Positions 28,725 to 38,800 of a DNA stretch of 64,000 bases are shown piece by piece. The stretch lies in NCBI GenBank assembly GCA_029561455.1, contig JAKQIY010000068.1, positions 124,001 to 188,000 of the forward strand, in the 5' to 3' direction. The DNA comes from a bacterium (GTDB taxonomy: Bacteria; Zhuqueibacterota; Zhuqueibacteria; Residuimicrobiales; Krinioviventaceae). The first letter of the stretch is position 1, and each line of letters begins with the position of its first letter. Under the pieces are notes generated by a model. The model saw only the letters and a list, made by a program, of their open reading frames with translations, ran no database searches and was not told where the DNA came from. Both the position numbers and the translations under genes were made by a program.

Positions 28725-31085
28725 ATGTCCCAGGAGTTGCTGCTTTATGATATAGATACTCTAGTCGAATCCATCGGCAAAGGCCCCGATGCCGTTATTC
28801 CGATTTTGCAGGCTATACAAAATAAATATCGCTACCTGCCGCAAGCGGCTTTGCAGCGGGTCTGTGAAATTACCGATATTACCCCGGCTGCCATAACCGG
28901 GGTTGCTTCTTTTTATTCGCAATTTCGTCATCAACCGGTGGGTGAGCATACTATTCACGTCTGCATCGGCACCGCCTGTCATGTCAAAGGGGCGGAACTG
29001 GTTTATGAGTCGTTTCAGCGCTTTCTAAAAACCGACCCGATTACAGATACCGATCCATCCCGAAAATTTACCTTGCAAAAAGTCGCTTGCCTGGGCTGTT
29101 GCACCCTGGCGCCGGTTGTACAAATTGACACTGTTACCTACGGCCATGTGCAGCCGGAAGGAATTCCCGGCATAATCCAGGATTTCAGTAAATTCGTTCG
29201 CAAGACCGCAACAAAGGGATTAAAAAGGAACACGAATCATGTCCGCCGCGAGGGTGAAATCCGTATCGGACTGGGTTCATGCTGCATTGCCGGCGGCAGC
29301 GGCCAGGTGCAGGAAGCGTTGCTGCAAACCCTGAGCGAACAAAATATCCATATCAATGTCAAACGTGTCGGCTGCGTTGGGATGTGTCATCAAACCCCGC
29401 TGGTAGAAATTGCCCTGCCGGGGAAAAAACCGGTGGTTTACAATAAGGTGCAGCCCGGCGACATTCTGGCGATTATTCATAATCATTTCCGTCCACGGGG
29501 GATCTATAGCATCACCGGCTCGCTTAACCGGTTTATGGATTCATTGATCGCCGACCGCACCGATACGGAAATAAAAAAATATCCCCTGGATATGCGCGAT
29601 CAGCCGGTTGCCGGTTTTTTAGGGCCGCAGGTACATATTGCTACTGAAAATTACGGTATTATCGATCCGCTCGATCTTGACGAATATCGTCGTCATGGCG
29701 GTTTTACCGCGCTCGAAAAATGTTTGCTTCATTCTACACCGGATGAAGTGATCGCGACCATTAAAAACAGCGGCTTGCGCGGACGCGGCGGCGCAGGATT
29801 TCCCACCGGCATGAAGTGGGACCTGGTTAAAGTCCAGCACAATCCGGATAAATATATTATTTGCAATGGCGATGAGGGCGACCCCGGCGCGTTCATGGAT
29901 CGCATGCTGCTGGAATCGTATCCTTACCGCATTATCGAGGGGATGATCATCGGCGCTTATGCAGTTGGCGCGCATACGGGTTATTTATATATCCGCGCCG
30001 AGTATCCCCTGGCTGTCCGGCGCATCAACCAGGCCCTGGATAATTGCCGCCAGGCCGGTATATTGGGAAATAATCTATTAAACAGTTCCTTCTCGCTGAC
30101 TTTGCAAGTCAAGGAAGGCGCCGGGGCGTTTGTCTGCGGCGAGGAATCGGCGCTGATCGCATCTATGGAAGGTAAACGCGGTATGCCGCGCATTCGTCCG
30201 CCGTTTCCATCGGAACAGGGCTTGTGGGGCAAACCGACCCTGGTGAATAATACCGAGACGTTTGCGCTGGTGTCGTGGATATTCCGGCATGGCGCCGAGA
30301 ATTTTGCCAAATTGGGAACACTGCGCAGCAAAGGCACCAAAGTATTTGCCCTGGCCGGAAAAATTAACCGCGGCGGCCTCATCGAAGTGCCGATGGGCAT
30401 CACGATCCGCGAGATTGTAGAAAATATCGGCGGTGGAATTGCCGGCGGAAAAACATTCAAGGCGGTGCAGATCGGCGGCCCGTCCGGCGGTTGTGTGCCC
30501 GCAGAACTGGCCGATATCGGCATCGACTATGAGGCCCTCACCGGCGTCGGCGCGATGATGGGCTCCGGTGGATTGCTGGTGATGGATGAAAATGACTGCA
30601 TGGTCGATATTGCCCGCTATTTCCTGAGTTTTACCCAGGATCAATCCTGTGGTAAATGTACCTTTTGCCGCATTGGCACCCGGCGTATGCTGGATATTCT
30701 GGAACGGCTCTGCGCCGGCCAGGGCACGGAACAAGATATTATCAACCTTGAATACCTGGCCGAGAAAACCCGCCAGGGCAGTCTATGCGGATTGGGCAAA
30801 TCCGCGCCGAATCCAATTCTGACTACATTAAAGTACTTTCGTCATGAATATGAAGAACATCTTGACGGTTATTGCCGGGCAAAAAAATGTAAAGCCCTGA
30901 TCACCTACCAGGTTAACGACAATTGTAACGGTTGTACTCGCTGCGCCCAAAATTGCCCGGTGAATGCGATCACTTTAATTCCATATCAGAAACATAGTAT
31001 AGACACATCGGTATGTATCCGTTGCGATACATGCCGCCAGGTATGCCCGGTTAACGCTGTGGAGGTACACTCATGTGCCAGATAA
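28725..31085 (+). CDS. NuoE-NuoF fusion: NADH-binding diaphorase subunit
   Basis: 786 residues. In order: a NuoE-like thioredoxin-fold 2Fe-2S domain (about 1-165, with CIGTAC and CLGCC), a second thioredoxin-like domain (about 175-265, GSCCIAGG and CVGMC), NuoF with FMN site GLRGRGGAGFPTG, NADH site NGDEGDPGAFMDR, SLBB-like region and 4Fe-4S motif SCGKCTFCRIG (about 300-700), and a C-terminal two-cluster ferredoxin (CNGCTRCAQNCP, CIRCDTCRQVCP). This is the HydB/HndC-like layout of electron-bifurcating hydrogenases and related dehydrogenases, with the usually separate NuoE subunit fused in front. It oxidises NADH or reduces NAD+. No hydrogenase catalytic subunit is nearby. It overlaps the next gene by 13 bases. 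Confidence 0.92.
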   Translation: MSQELLLYDIDTLVESIGKGPDAVIPILQAIQNKYRYLPQAALQRVCEITDITPAAITGVASFYSQFRHQPVGEHTIHVCIGTACHVKGAELVYESFQRFLKTDPITDTDPSRKFTLQKVACLGCCTLAPVVQIDTVTYGHVQPEGIPGIIQDFSKFVRKTATKGLKRNTNHVRREGEIRIGLGSCCIAGGSGQVQEALLQTLSEQNIHINVKRVGCVGMCHQTPLVEIALPGKKPVVYNKVQPGDILAIIHNHFRPRGIYSITGSLNRFMDSLIADRTDTEIKKYPLDMRDQPVAGFLGPQVHIATENYGIIDPLDLDEYRRHGGFTALEKCLLHSTPDEVIATIKNSGLRGRGGAGFPTGMKWDLVKVQHNPDKYIICNGDEGDPGAFMDRMLLESYPYRIIEGMIIGAYAVGAHTGYLYIRAEYPLAVRRINQALDNCRQAGILGNNLLNSSFSLTLQVKEGAGAFVCGEESALIASMEGKRGMPRIRPPFPSEQGLWGKPTLVNNTETFALVSWIFRHGAENFAKLGTLRSKGTKVFALAGKINRGGLIEVPMGITIREIVENIGGGIAGGKTFKAVQIGGPSGGCVPAELADIGIDYEALTGVGAMMGSGGLLVMDENDCMVDIARYFLSFTQDQSCGKCTFCRIGTRRMLDILERLCAGQGTEQDIINLEYLAEKTRQGSLCGLGKSAPNPILTTLKYFRHEYEEHLDGYCRAKKCKALITYQVNDNCNGCTRCAQNCPVNAITLIPYQKHSIDTSVCIRCDTCRQVCPVNAVEVHSCAR

Positions 31086-32656
31086 CAATCAACGGCGAAA
31101 CCGTCAATGTAGCAAAAACCAGCACCATATTGCAAGCCGCCAGGCAACTGGGGATCACCATTCCGACGCTGTGTTACCTGGAAGGGCTGGAACCGTTTAC
31201 CTCATGTATGCTGTGCGTGGTTAAAGAGCAGAAAAGCGGCAAATTACTGCCTTCGTGTTCGGCGCGCGTGCAGGAGGGTATGATCATCGAGACTGATTCC
31301 GATGAAGTCCAAGCCGCCCGCCGTGATGCCCTGGAGTTATTACTCAGCGAACATATTGGCGATTGCGAGGCGCCATGCCAAAAAGGCTGCCCGGCGCACA
31401 TGAACATTCCGCAAATGCTGCGGCAAATTGCCGCCGGCGAACTGGATAAAGCGATACTCACGATTAAAAAAGATATAGCCTTGCCGGCTGTATTGGGCAG
31501 GATATGTCCCGCGCCCTGCGAAAAAGTATGTAACCGGGCAAAAATTGATGAACCGGTTTCTATTTGTCTTTTAAAGCGTTACGCTGCCGATGCCAATCTT
31601 GATTCTTCAGTGTCATATATTCCCGCTTCTTTGCCACTTACCGGCAAAAGAGTAGCGATTATCGGTTCCGGGCCGACCGGTTTGGCCGCCGCTTTCCATT
31701 TATTACAATACGGCCACGCCTGCGATTTATATGATCAAAACGAAGGAGCGGGAGGGACGCTGCGTTACGGCGTCGATCCGGATAAATGTCCTGCCAGTGT
31801 ACTGGACAGTGAAATAGCAGTCATTGCCAAACTCGGCGCGCGATTTATTTTGCAGAAAACCATCGGCAAGGATATTGCTTTTGCCGAATTGAGGGGAAAT
31901 TATGATGCAGTAGTTCTGGCCACCGGGGTGATTGACGACTCGCTTGCCGCGCTCACCGGCGTTCCCTTTATTGCCGGTAAAGGATTCGCTGCCGATGCCA
32001 AAACCTTTGTTACCGGCGTCGCCGGGGTCTTTGCCGGGGGCAGCGCGGTGCGTGAAAGCCGGATGGCTATCCGCTCGGTAGCGCAAGGGAAAACGATTGC
32101 ATATTCTATACATCTCTATTTGCAAAAAAAGGACATAGCGCCGCTTGCCGGTCGTTTTAATTCGAGCATCGGTAAGTTAACTATAGATGATCTGCAAGCA
32201 ATGTTGAAACTGGTCAATACCGGTTCCCGCAAATCCCCGGCCGATACCGACACCGATTGCCTGACGGCGGCAGAGGCGGTGTATGAAGCCTCGCGCTGCC
32301 TGCGCTGCGATTGCCGTAAACCTGAGGGGTGCAAATTACGTCAATATTCCGAAGAATATAACGCCGATCAAAAACATTATCCCAACATTAACCGTAAGAA
32401 TGTAGAATTGATCGATCAGCACAATACGGTTATTTACGAACCCGGCAAATGTATTAAATGCGGCATTTGCGTGCAAATAACGGAACGATCGGCAGAGAAA
32501 CTTGGCCTGACCTTTATTGGTCGTGGATTTAATGTAAGAATTGGTATACCATTCAACAGCGAATTGGCTGCCGGTCTAAGCCGGGTGGCTGAAGAGTGCG
32601 TACTCAATTGTCCCACCGGCGCCCTGGCGCATAAAAAAGGCGAGGAAAAACAATGA
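31073..32656 (+). CDS. 2Fe-2S/4Fe-4S flavoprotein, GltD-like but lacking the NAD(P)H domain
   Basis: 527 residues from ATG 31073. An N-terminal plant-type 2Fe-2S ferredoxin domain (Cys 34, 45, 48 and 62) is followed by the GltD-type cysteine region (GDCEAPCQKGC at 96-106, CPAPCEKVC at 145-153) and an FAD Rossmann domain (IGSGPTG 197-203). After VLATG (281-285) the sequence passes within about 30 residues to the closing FAD motif GVFAGGS (318-324). The ~150-residue NAD(P)H-binding domain of GltD/NfnL is missing, and the usual FAGGD ends in Ser. A C-terminal region adds RCDCRKPEGC, CIKCGIC and a late Cys. It probably receives electrons from the fused NuoEF rather than binding NAD(P)H itself. 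Confidence 0.85.
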   Translation: MCQITINGETVNVAKTSTILQAARQLGITIPTLCYLEGLEPFTSCMLCVVKEQKSGKLLPSCSARVQEGMIIETDSDEVQAARRDALELLLSEHIGDCEAPCQKGCPAHMNIPQMLRQIAAGELDKAILTIKKDIALPAVLGRICPAPCEKVCNRAKIDEPVSICLLKRYAADANLDSSVSYIPASLPLTGKRVAIIGSGPTGLAAAFHLLQYGHACDLYDQNEGAGGTLRYGVDPDKCPASVLDSEIAVIAKLGARFILQKTIGKDIAFAELRGNYDAVVLATGVIDDSLAALTGVPFIAGKGFAADAKTFVTGVAGVFAGGSAVRESRMAIRSVAQGKTIAYSIHLYLQKKDIAPLAGRFNSSIGKLTIDDLQAMLKLVNTGSRKSPADTDTDCLTAAEAVYEASRCLRCDCRKPEGCKLRQYSEEYNADQKHYPNINRKNVELIDQHNTVIYEPGKCIKCGICVQITERSAEKLGLTFIGRGFNVRIGIPFNSELAAGLSRVAEECVLNCPTGALAHKKGEEKQ

Positions 32657-33804
32657 AAATCAAGTATGTTATTCTTTTTGTTGTTATCATGTCGTTACAC
32701 TGTCGATCCGGGAACCAGGCCGGCTCGGGCGCAAGCGCCACTGCACATGACTGGCCGGTGTTTCGCGGCGATACCCGCTTATCCGGCGTAGCATCCGGCA
32801 CATTATCAACCGCGCTGAAATTATTGTGGAAATTCAAAACCGGCGATCAGATCACTTCTTCGCCGGTCGTTCAGGATTCCCTGGTCTATATCGGCTCCGG
32901 AGATGGATATATCTATGCAATAAATATCACTACGGGTCAGCCGGTCTGGAGTTTCAATACCGGCGATGCCGTTGAAGCGCCGCCCCTGGTTTACGATTCT
33001 TTAGTATTTGTCGGCTCTATGAATAATAACCTTTATGCCCTGAATGCCCGCACCGGCGATTCGGTATGGGTGTATCAAACCGGCGACCGGATCATGGGTT
33101 CCGCCAATCTCATTGCCGGCGATGCCGACCAAACACCGCGAATTATTATCGGCAGTTACGACAATGTAATGCACTGCGTTGATCTACAAACCGGCGCTAA
33201 AATTTGGAGTTTTACCACCGAAAGTTATATCAATGGCGCCCCGGCTACCGATGGCAAACAGGTCATCTTTGGCGGCTGTGATGCACAACTGTATGTTCTG
33301 TCCGCCGCTACGGGAGAAAAACTGTCTGCGGTCAATACCGATTCCTATATAGCCGCCTCCCCGGCGATGGCAGATCATTTTGCTTACCTGGGAAACTATG
33401 ATGATAAAGTGCTTTGTATTGATCTCAAAGCAGAAAAAATTATCTGGGAGTATAAAAGCGAATCAAACAGCGCGCCGTTTTTTTCTTCACCGGCTGTTGA
33501 CGACAAACATGTGGTCGCCGGATCGCGCGATAATAACCTATACTGCCTGAACCGCGCCACCGGCAAATTACGATGGGTATTCCACACCCGCGATGAAGTG
33601 GATAGTTCGCCGGTGATCTGCGACAATAAAGTGGTAACCGGTTCCGGCGATGGCAATTTATATATGGTCGATCTTGATAATGGCGAACTGCTCTGGTCGT
33701 ATGACCTGGCCAGCACGATCACCGGCTCTCCGGCGGTTGTCAACGGAATGGTTTTTATCGGCGCGGAAGATAGTTACCTTTATGCATTTGGAGAGACGGA
33801 ATGA
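32653..33804 (+). CDS. Exported PQQ-type beta-propeller protein (5), possible lipoprotein
   Basis: 383 residues from ATG 32653, overlapping the previous stop by 4 bases. The signal peptide ends at Cys17 in MSLHC; this is not a classical lipobox, so lipid attachment is only possible. The propeller starts WPVFRGDTRLSG and is very regular, with seven or eight blades of about 40 residues: LLWKFKTGD, PVWSFNTGD, SVWVYQTGD, KIWSFTTES, IIWEYKSES, LRWVFHTRD and LLWSYDLAS. It resembles BamB-like outer-membrane proteins in repeat layout. It is coupled by overlaps both to the flavoprotein and to the glycosyltransferase genes. Confidence 0.85.
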   Translation: MKIKYVILFVVIMSLHCRSGNQAGSGASATAHDWPVFRGDTRLSGVASGTLSTALKLLWKFKTGDQITSSPVVQDSLVYIGSGDGYIYAINITTGQPVWSFNTGDAVEAPPLVYDSLVFVGSMNNNLYALNARTGDSVWVYQTGDRIMGSANLIAGDADQTPRIIIGSYDNVMHCVDLQTGAKIWSFTTESYINGAPATDGKQVIFGGCDAQLYVLSAATGEKLSAVNTDSYIAASPAMADHFAYLGNYDDKVLCIDLKAEKIIWEYKSESNSAPFFSSPAVDDKHVVAGSRDNNLYCLNRATGKLRWVFHTRDEVDSSPVICDNKVVTGSGDGNLYMVDLDNGELLWSYDLASTITGSPAVVNGMVFIGAEDSYLYAFGETE

Positions 33805-35108
33805 AAATCGTTCACATTGTGCCGGGATCGGGTGACACGTTTTATTGTCAAAATTGCATGCGCGATAACTCGCTGGTCAAAGAATTGCGCAAAAGAGGAC
33901 ATGAAGTCGCTATTGTACCCATGTACTTGCCGGTCAATATCGATGAGCCGGAAAAAAATTATTTTGGCGATACCCCGGTTTTTTACGGGGCGATCAATAC
34001 CTATTTAAAACAGGTTATGCCGCTTTATCGTAAAGCCCCGGTGTGGCTGGAACGGCTGATGGATTCGAAATTTTTGCTCAATATGGCCGCTCATAAAGCC
34101 GGTTCAACCCGCGCCGCCGGTTTAGAACAAATGACCATTTCCATGCTCAATGGCGAACATGGCAACCAGTCTACTGAATTGCAGCACCTGGTGGATTGGT
34201 TACAGAACCATGAAAAACCTGATGTCGTGCATCTTTCCAATGCCCTGTTACTGGGCCTGGCCGGAAAAATCAAACGCGATCTGGACATTCCGGTTTTTTG
34301 TTCATTACAGGATGAAAACCAGTGGATTGACCCCATGGAACCACAAGCCCGCCAACAAGTTTGGGACCTGATGGCGGAAAAGAGCCGGGACGTGGCCGCT
34401 TTTACCGCGGTGAGTAATTATTACGCGGCGCAAATGCAGCATACTATGCGCATCCCTGCCGATAAATTACATACCATATATATCGGCGTCAATATGGATG
34501 GTTTTATGTCTCATTCTCTGCCGTTCAATCCGCCAGTGATCGGCTTTTTATCCCGGTTGTGCGAATCGCAGGGACTCGAAATCCTCATCGAAGCCTTTTT
34601 ATTATTGAAAAAAGCAGTGGATTTAAAAAATGTCAAACTGCACCTGATGGGCGGTTACACTGCGGATAATGAACCGTTTCTGAAACAACAGCAACAAAAA
34701 TTGTATGACGCAGGTTATACCGATGATTTGACAATCTTTTCCGGTTTCGATCATGATCATCGCCGCGAATTTTTGCAGCAACTCACCGTCTTATCGGTGC
34801 CGGTCCCCAAAGGCGAGGCTTTCGGCACATTTTTGATCGAAGCCTTTGCCGCAGGTGTGCCGGTTGTACAGCCCAATCTCGGCGCTTTTCCTGAAATTGT
34901 TGCCAGTACCGGCGGCGGCATTATTTATAACGAAAACACCCCATCCGGCCTGGCTGAAGCGCTGGCAAAACTGCTGCGCGATCCAGTTCATGCCCAATCC
35001 CTGGGCGACCTGGCCGCCCGTAATGTCGCAACGCATTTTAGTATTGCTAAAATGGCGCAGGAAATGGAACAATTGTATTGTAAATTTGTTACTTGTGCAA
35101 AAGATTAA
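33801..35108 (+). CDS. GT4-type glycosyltransferase
   Basis: 435 residues from ATG 33801, overlapping the previous stop (ATGA). It has the GT-B fold layout: an N-terminal acceptor domain starting MKIVHIVPGSG, and a C-terminal donor domain with VIGFLSRLCESQGLEILIEAF, KLHLMGG and the EAFGTFLIEAFAAGVPVV segment, matching the retaining GT4 E-x7-E nucleotide-sugar motif. Its substrate cannot be read from sequence. An unusual cysteine pair (CQNCMRDN) occurs near residue 17. Placement in the redox cluster may be accidental, but the overlap indicates cotranscription. Confidence 0.85.
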   Translation: MKIVHIVPGSGDTFYCQNCMRDNSLVKELRKRGHEVAIVPMYLPVNIDEPEKNYFGDTPVFYGAINTYLKQVMPLYRKAPVWLERLMDSKFLLNMAAHKAGSTRAAGLEQMTISMLNGEHGNQSTELQHLVDWLQNHEKPDVVHLSNALLLGLAGKIKRDLDIPVFCSLQDENQWIDPMEPQARQQVWDLMAEKSRDVAAFTAVSNYYAAQMQHTMRIPADKLHTIYIGVNMDGFMSHSLPFNPPVIGFLSRLCESQGLEILIEAFLLLKKAVDLKNVKLHLMGGYTADNEPFLKQQQQKLYDAGYTDDLTIFSGFDHDHRREFLQQLTVLSVPVPKGEAFGTFLIEAFAAGVPVVQPNLGAFPEIVASTGGGIIYNENTPSGLAEALAKLLRDPVHAQSLGDLAARNVATHFSIAKMAQEMEQLYCKFVTCAKD

Positions 35109-35121
35109 AAAAGGAATTACT

Positions 35122-35805
35122 GTGCTGCTTCAGGTTAATAACATTATGAAAAGTTATCCCGCTGCGGATAACCGTTCTGCGCTGATTATACTCAATAATG
35201 TTTCCCTTGCTGTCGATACCGGCGACTCTATCGCTATTGTCGGCCCATCAGGTTCCGGGAAAAGCACCCTGCTGAATATTATCGGCGCATTGGATAAACC
35301 AACCTCGGGACAAGTGTTGTTAAATGACCGCGATCTGTCCGGTTTAAATCAAGATCAACTGGCTGAGGTTCGTAACCGGGAAATTGGTTTTATTTTTCAG
35401 CAGCATCATTTATTACCGCAATGTACATTGTTAGAAAATGTGCTGGTTCCGGTATTGGCGCAAAAAAGACCTGATCTCAATGCGGCGCGTGCCCGGGCGT
35501 TACAACTGATCGCCCAGGTAGGACTGGAAGAGCGCCTGCATCATCGTCCCGGTCAACTTTCCGGTGGCGAATGTCAGCGGGTAGCGGTAGTTCGCGCCCT
35601 GCTCAATCGTCCCAAACTGCTGCTTGCCGACGAACCAACCGGCTCGCTCGATCACCAGTCTTCACTCAACCTGGTACAACTATTAAACGCGTTGCAGCAG
35701 AATGAACAATTAGCGTTAATTATGGTAACGCATTCCCGCGAACTGGCGGAAAAAATGGCGTGTATTTATCACTTGCAGGATGGACATTTACACCGGGAAA
35801 AATAA
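35122..35805 (+). CDS. ABC transporter ATP-binding protein, LolD/MacB type
   Basis: 228 residues from GTG 35122, with AAGGA at 35111-35115; the frame is open much further upstream, but that lies inside the glycosyltransferase gene. Motifs: Walker A GPSGSGKST, Q-loop FIFQQHHLLPQ, signature LSGGECQRVAVVRAL, Walker B LLLADEPTGSLD and H-loop VTHS. The length and the LLPQCTLLENVL region are typical of LolD/MacB/FtsE ATPases, which power FtsX-type permeases. The permease follows after 5 bases. Confidence 0.94.
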   Translation: MLLQVNNIMKSYPAADNRSALIILNNVSLAVDTGDSIAIVGPSGSGKSTLLNIIGALDKPTSGQVLLNDRDLSGLNQDQLAEVRNREIGFIFQQHHLLPQCTLLENVLVPVLAQKRPDLNAARARALQLIAQVGLEERLHHRPGQLSGGECQRVAVVRALLNRPKLLLADEPTGSLDHQSSLNLVQLLNALQQNEQLALIMVTHSRELAEKMACIYHLQDGHLHREK

Positions 35806-35810
35806 CCGCT

Positions 35811-38800
35811 ATGCTGTTACACTATATAAAAAACAGTTTCTTGTTCTATTTTAAACGCCAGCATTTGCCGGTTATACTGGGAACAGCGCTAAGCTGCGGT
35901 ATTTTGACCGGAGCGTTAATTGTCGGCGATTCGGTCAGTTACAGCCTCCGACAAACGACCCTGAACCGGCTCGGCAAAACAGAATACGCTCTTTATAGCG
36001 GTGAACGGTATTTTCGTCCCGAACTGGCAGATGAAATCGGCGCAGATTTACAGGTACAAACCGCTCCTGTATTACAATTAAGCGGGATCGTCATGACCGG
36101 CGGCGGCGAAAACCGTCTCAATAACGTGCAGATCAACGGAGTTGACGACCGCTTTTGGGCTATGGCGTCAAAGGACTATTCATGGCCGGATAGTTCCGCG
36201 AACCTGGCAGCAATCAACGCCAGACTGGCGCGAAAACTGGCGCTGCATGTTAATGATGAACTGGTCGTGCGGCTCAATAAAATCGAATATTTCCCGCTCG
36301 ATGCGCCATTTGCACAAGATACTCATAACAATGTTGCCCTGCGCGTCATTGTCGGCGCTATACTCGATGAACGACAACTGGGCTCCTTCAATCTGAAAAA
36401 CACCCAGGCGCCGCCATTTAATGTGTTTATACCCCTGACCACCTTGCAAAACGCTGTGGCTACCGACAAAGCCAATATGATCCTTGTTGCAGAAAGTGGG
36501 GACAGTCATTGGCAATTGGAAAACGTTAACCAGGCATTGCAGAATAACCTGCAACTCGCCGATGCCGGTTTATTACTTCGAACCACCGCCGTAACAAACA
36601 AGATAGAATTATTGTCAACTCGTATTTTTATCGAACCGGCTATTATTTCATCTGTTCAACAATCCGGTTTGGACTATCAACCAGTTTTTACATATTTTGT
36701 TAACCAATTACTGTCAACTAAAAGTAGTACCCCATACTCATTCATATCGGCGCCGGGATTGCCGCTGACGCCTGCGACAATGCCGGATAGCTGTATCATT
36801 CTCAACCAATGGGCGGCTGACGATTTACAGGCCCGAATTGGCGACAAGCTCACTCTCAATTACTATGTTTTAGGAACCGGCCGTGATCTTTTACAGCAAC
36901 AGGCCGGCTTTACTGTCTATAAAATTCTGCCCATGCAGGGGATAGCCCTCGACCGGGACCTGATGCCATTGATTCCCGGACTTGCCGATGCGGATAATTG
37001 CCGGGATTGGGAGCCGGGCGTCCCCATCGACCTGGATAAAATTCGCAAAAAGGATGAAGACTATTGGGATACCTGGCGGGGAGTACCCAAAGCGTATGTA
37101 ACATTGGCTAAAGCGCAGGAATTGTGGGGCAACCGGTATGGCAATCTTACGGCGCTGCGTTTTTCCAACTTATCGGCAGCTATTGATTCGGCGATCCTCG
37201 CCAATGTAAAGCCGCAATCGGTCGGGCTGTTTTTCACCCCGGTGCGACAAGAAGGGCTTTTCGCCAGCGACAATGCCCAGGATTTTGGCGGATTGTTTTT
37301 GGGCCTGAGTTTCTTTATTATCATTGCCGCACTTGTATTGACCGGTCTACTATTCAGTTTTGGACTGGAAAATCGCGCCACTGAAACAGGTTTGCTTTTG
37401 GGACTCGGTTTTACCACTCGCCGTGTTAAATTTATGTTTTTTATAGAGTTTCTGGCAGTCGCAATTCCCGGTACATTAGCCGGTTTACTGTTCGGTATTC
37501 TTTATAATCAGGCTGTGTTATGGGGCCTGGGAACCTTATGGCAGGATGTGGTTGGCGAACCTCTGCTGATGCTGCATATTGTGCCGCGCACTCTGTTAAC
37601 CGGCTTTATGGTCAATCTGGTTCTTATTAGCTGTATCATTGGTTTTATCTTGTACAAGCAATCTTTAAAATCAGTGACTGATTTACAGCGCGGCTTGAGC
37701 CGGTACACAACTTTAGCATCATCTCGATCAACGCTCATTTCATGGCTTGTCGCCTTCGGTTCTCTGACCGGTGTTACGGTTATTTTACTGCTTTCCAATC
37801 CCGGACGCGGCAAGGAAGCCGCGACCATCTTTTTCGCCGCCGGGTCGTTACTGTTGCTGGCGGCTCTTGCAGGTTGTTATATTTTCCTGAGCAGACTCCA
37901 CCGGAATAATCGTCAATCCAGTTTAACCCTGGCAAACCTGGGAATAATGAACAGTATACGTAACAAAAAGAATAGTCTGGTTATAATTGGATTACTGGCC
38001 ACAGGAATATTTATGGTTATTGGCGAAGGCGCCAACCGGCACGGCACATTACTCAACGCAGAGAAAAGAACCTCAGGCACCGGCGGTTTTGCTTTTTGGG
38101 GCGAAACCGTCTCCCCGGTATTGCATAATTTAAATGATGAAAATGGGTATACCTGGTTGAATTTTACTGCGGACGAAGCGTCACAGGTTCAATTTGTGCA
38201 ATGCCGCCTTAAAGAAGGAGATGAAGCAAGCTGCTTAAACCTCAACATGGTAAAGCAACCCAGGATTTTGGGCATTTCACCCCGGGAACTAGATCGACGC
38301 GCCGCTTTCACTTTTGTTAAAACCCTGCCGCACATTGATAGCGCACATCCGTGGCTGGCTTTGTCTAAACCGTTGGGCGAGAATATTATTCCCGCAATTG
38401 TAGATCAAACCGTTCTCACCTGGAATCTGTATAAAGAAATTGGCGATACTCTCTACTATCAAAGTGAAAACGGTGATTCCTTAAAGTTATACATTATAGG
38501 AAGCCTGGCAAACTCTGTATTCCAGGGACATGTATTAATAGCGGATTCGCTCTTTACCGCCAAATTCCCGACCATTGGCGGCACTAAAGTCTTTTTAGCT
38601 GATGTTCCAGATTCCCTGCGCGCCTCTGTAGAGAAAAAGTTGAATTTTACATTACAGAATTATGGCCTGGAACTGGCAACTGCGCCGCAGCGACTGGCGA
38701 CTTTTCATAAAATTGAAAATACCTATTTATCAATCTTTTTGATGCTGGGGGGATTGGGCTTGCTGCTGGGCAGTATCGGCCTGGGAATTGTAGTCATTCG

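Noticed and set aside
30078-30734. 218-codon open frame on the minus strand opposite the NuoEF fusion
   Set aside because: Mirror of a strongly coding frame; translation matches no protein pattern I can see.
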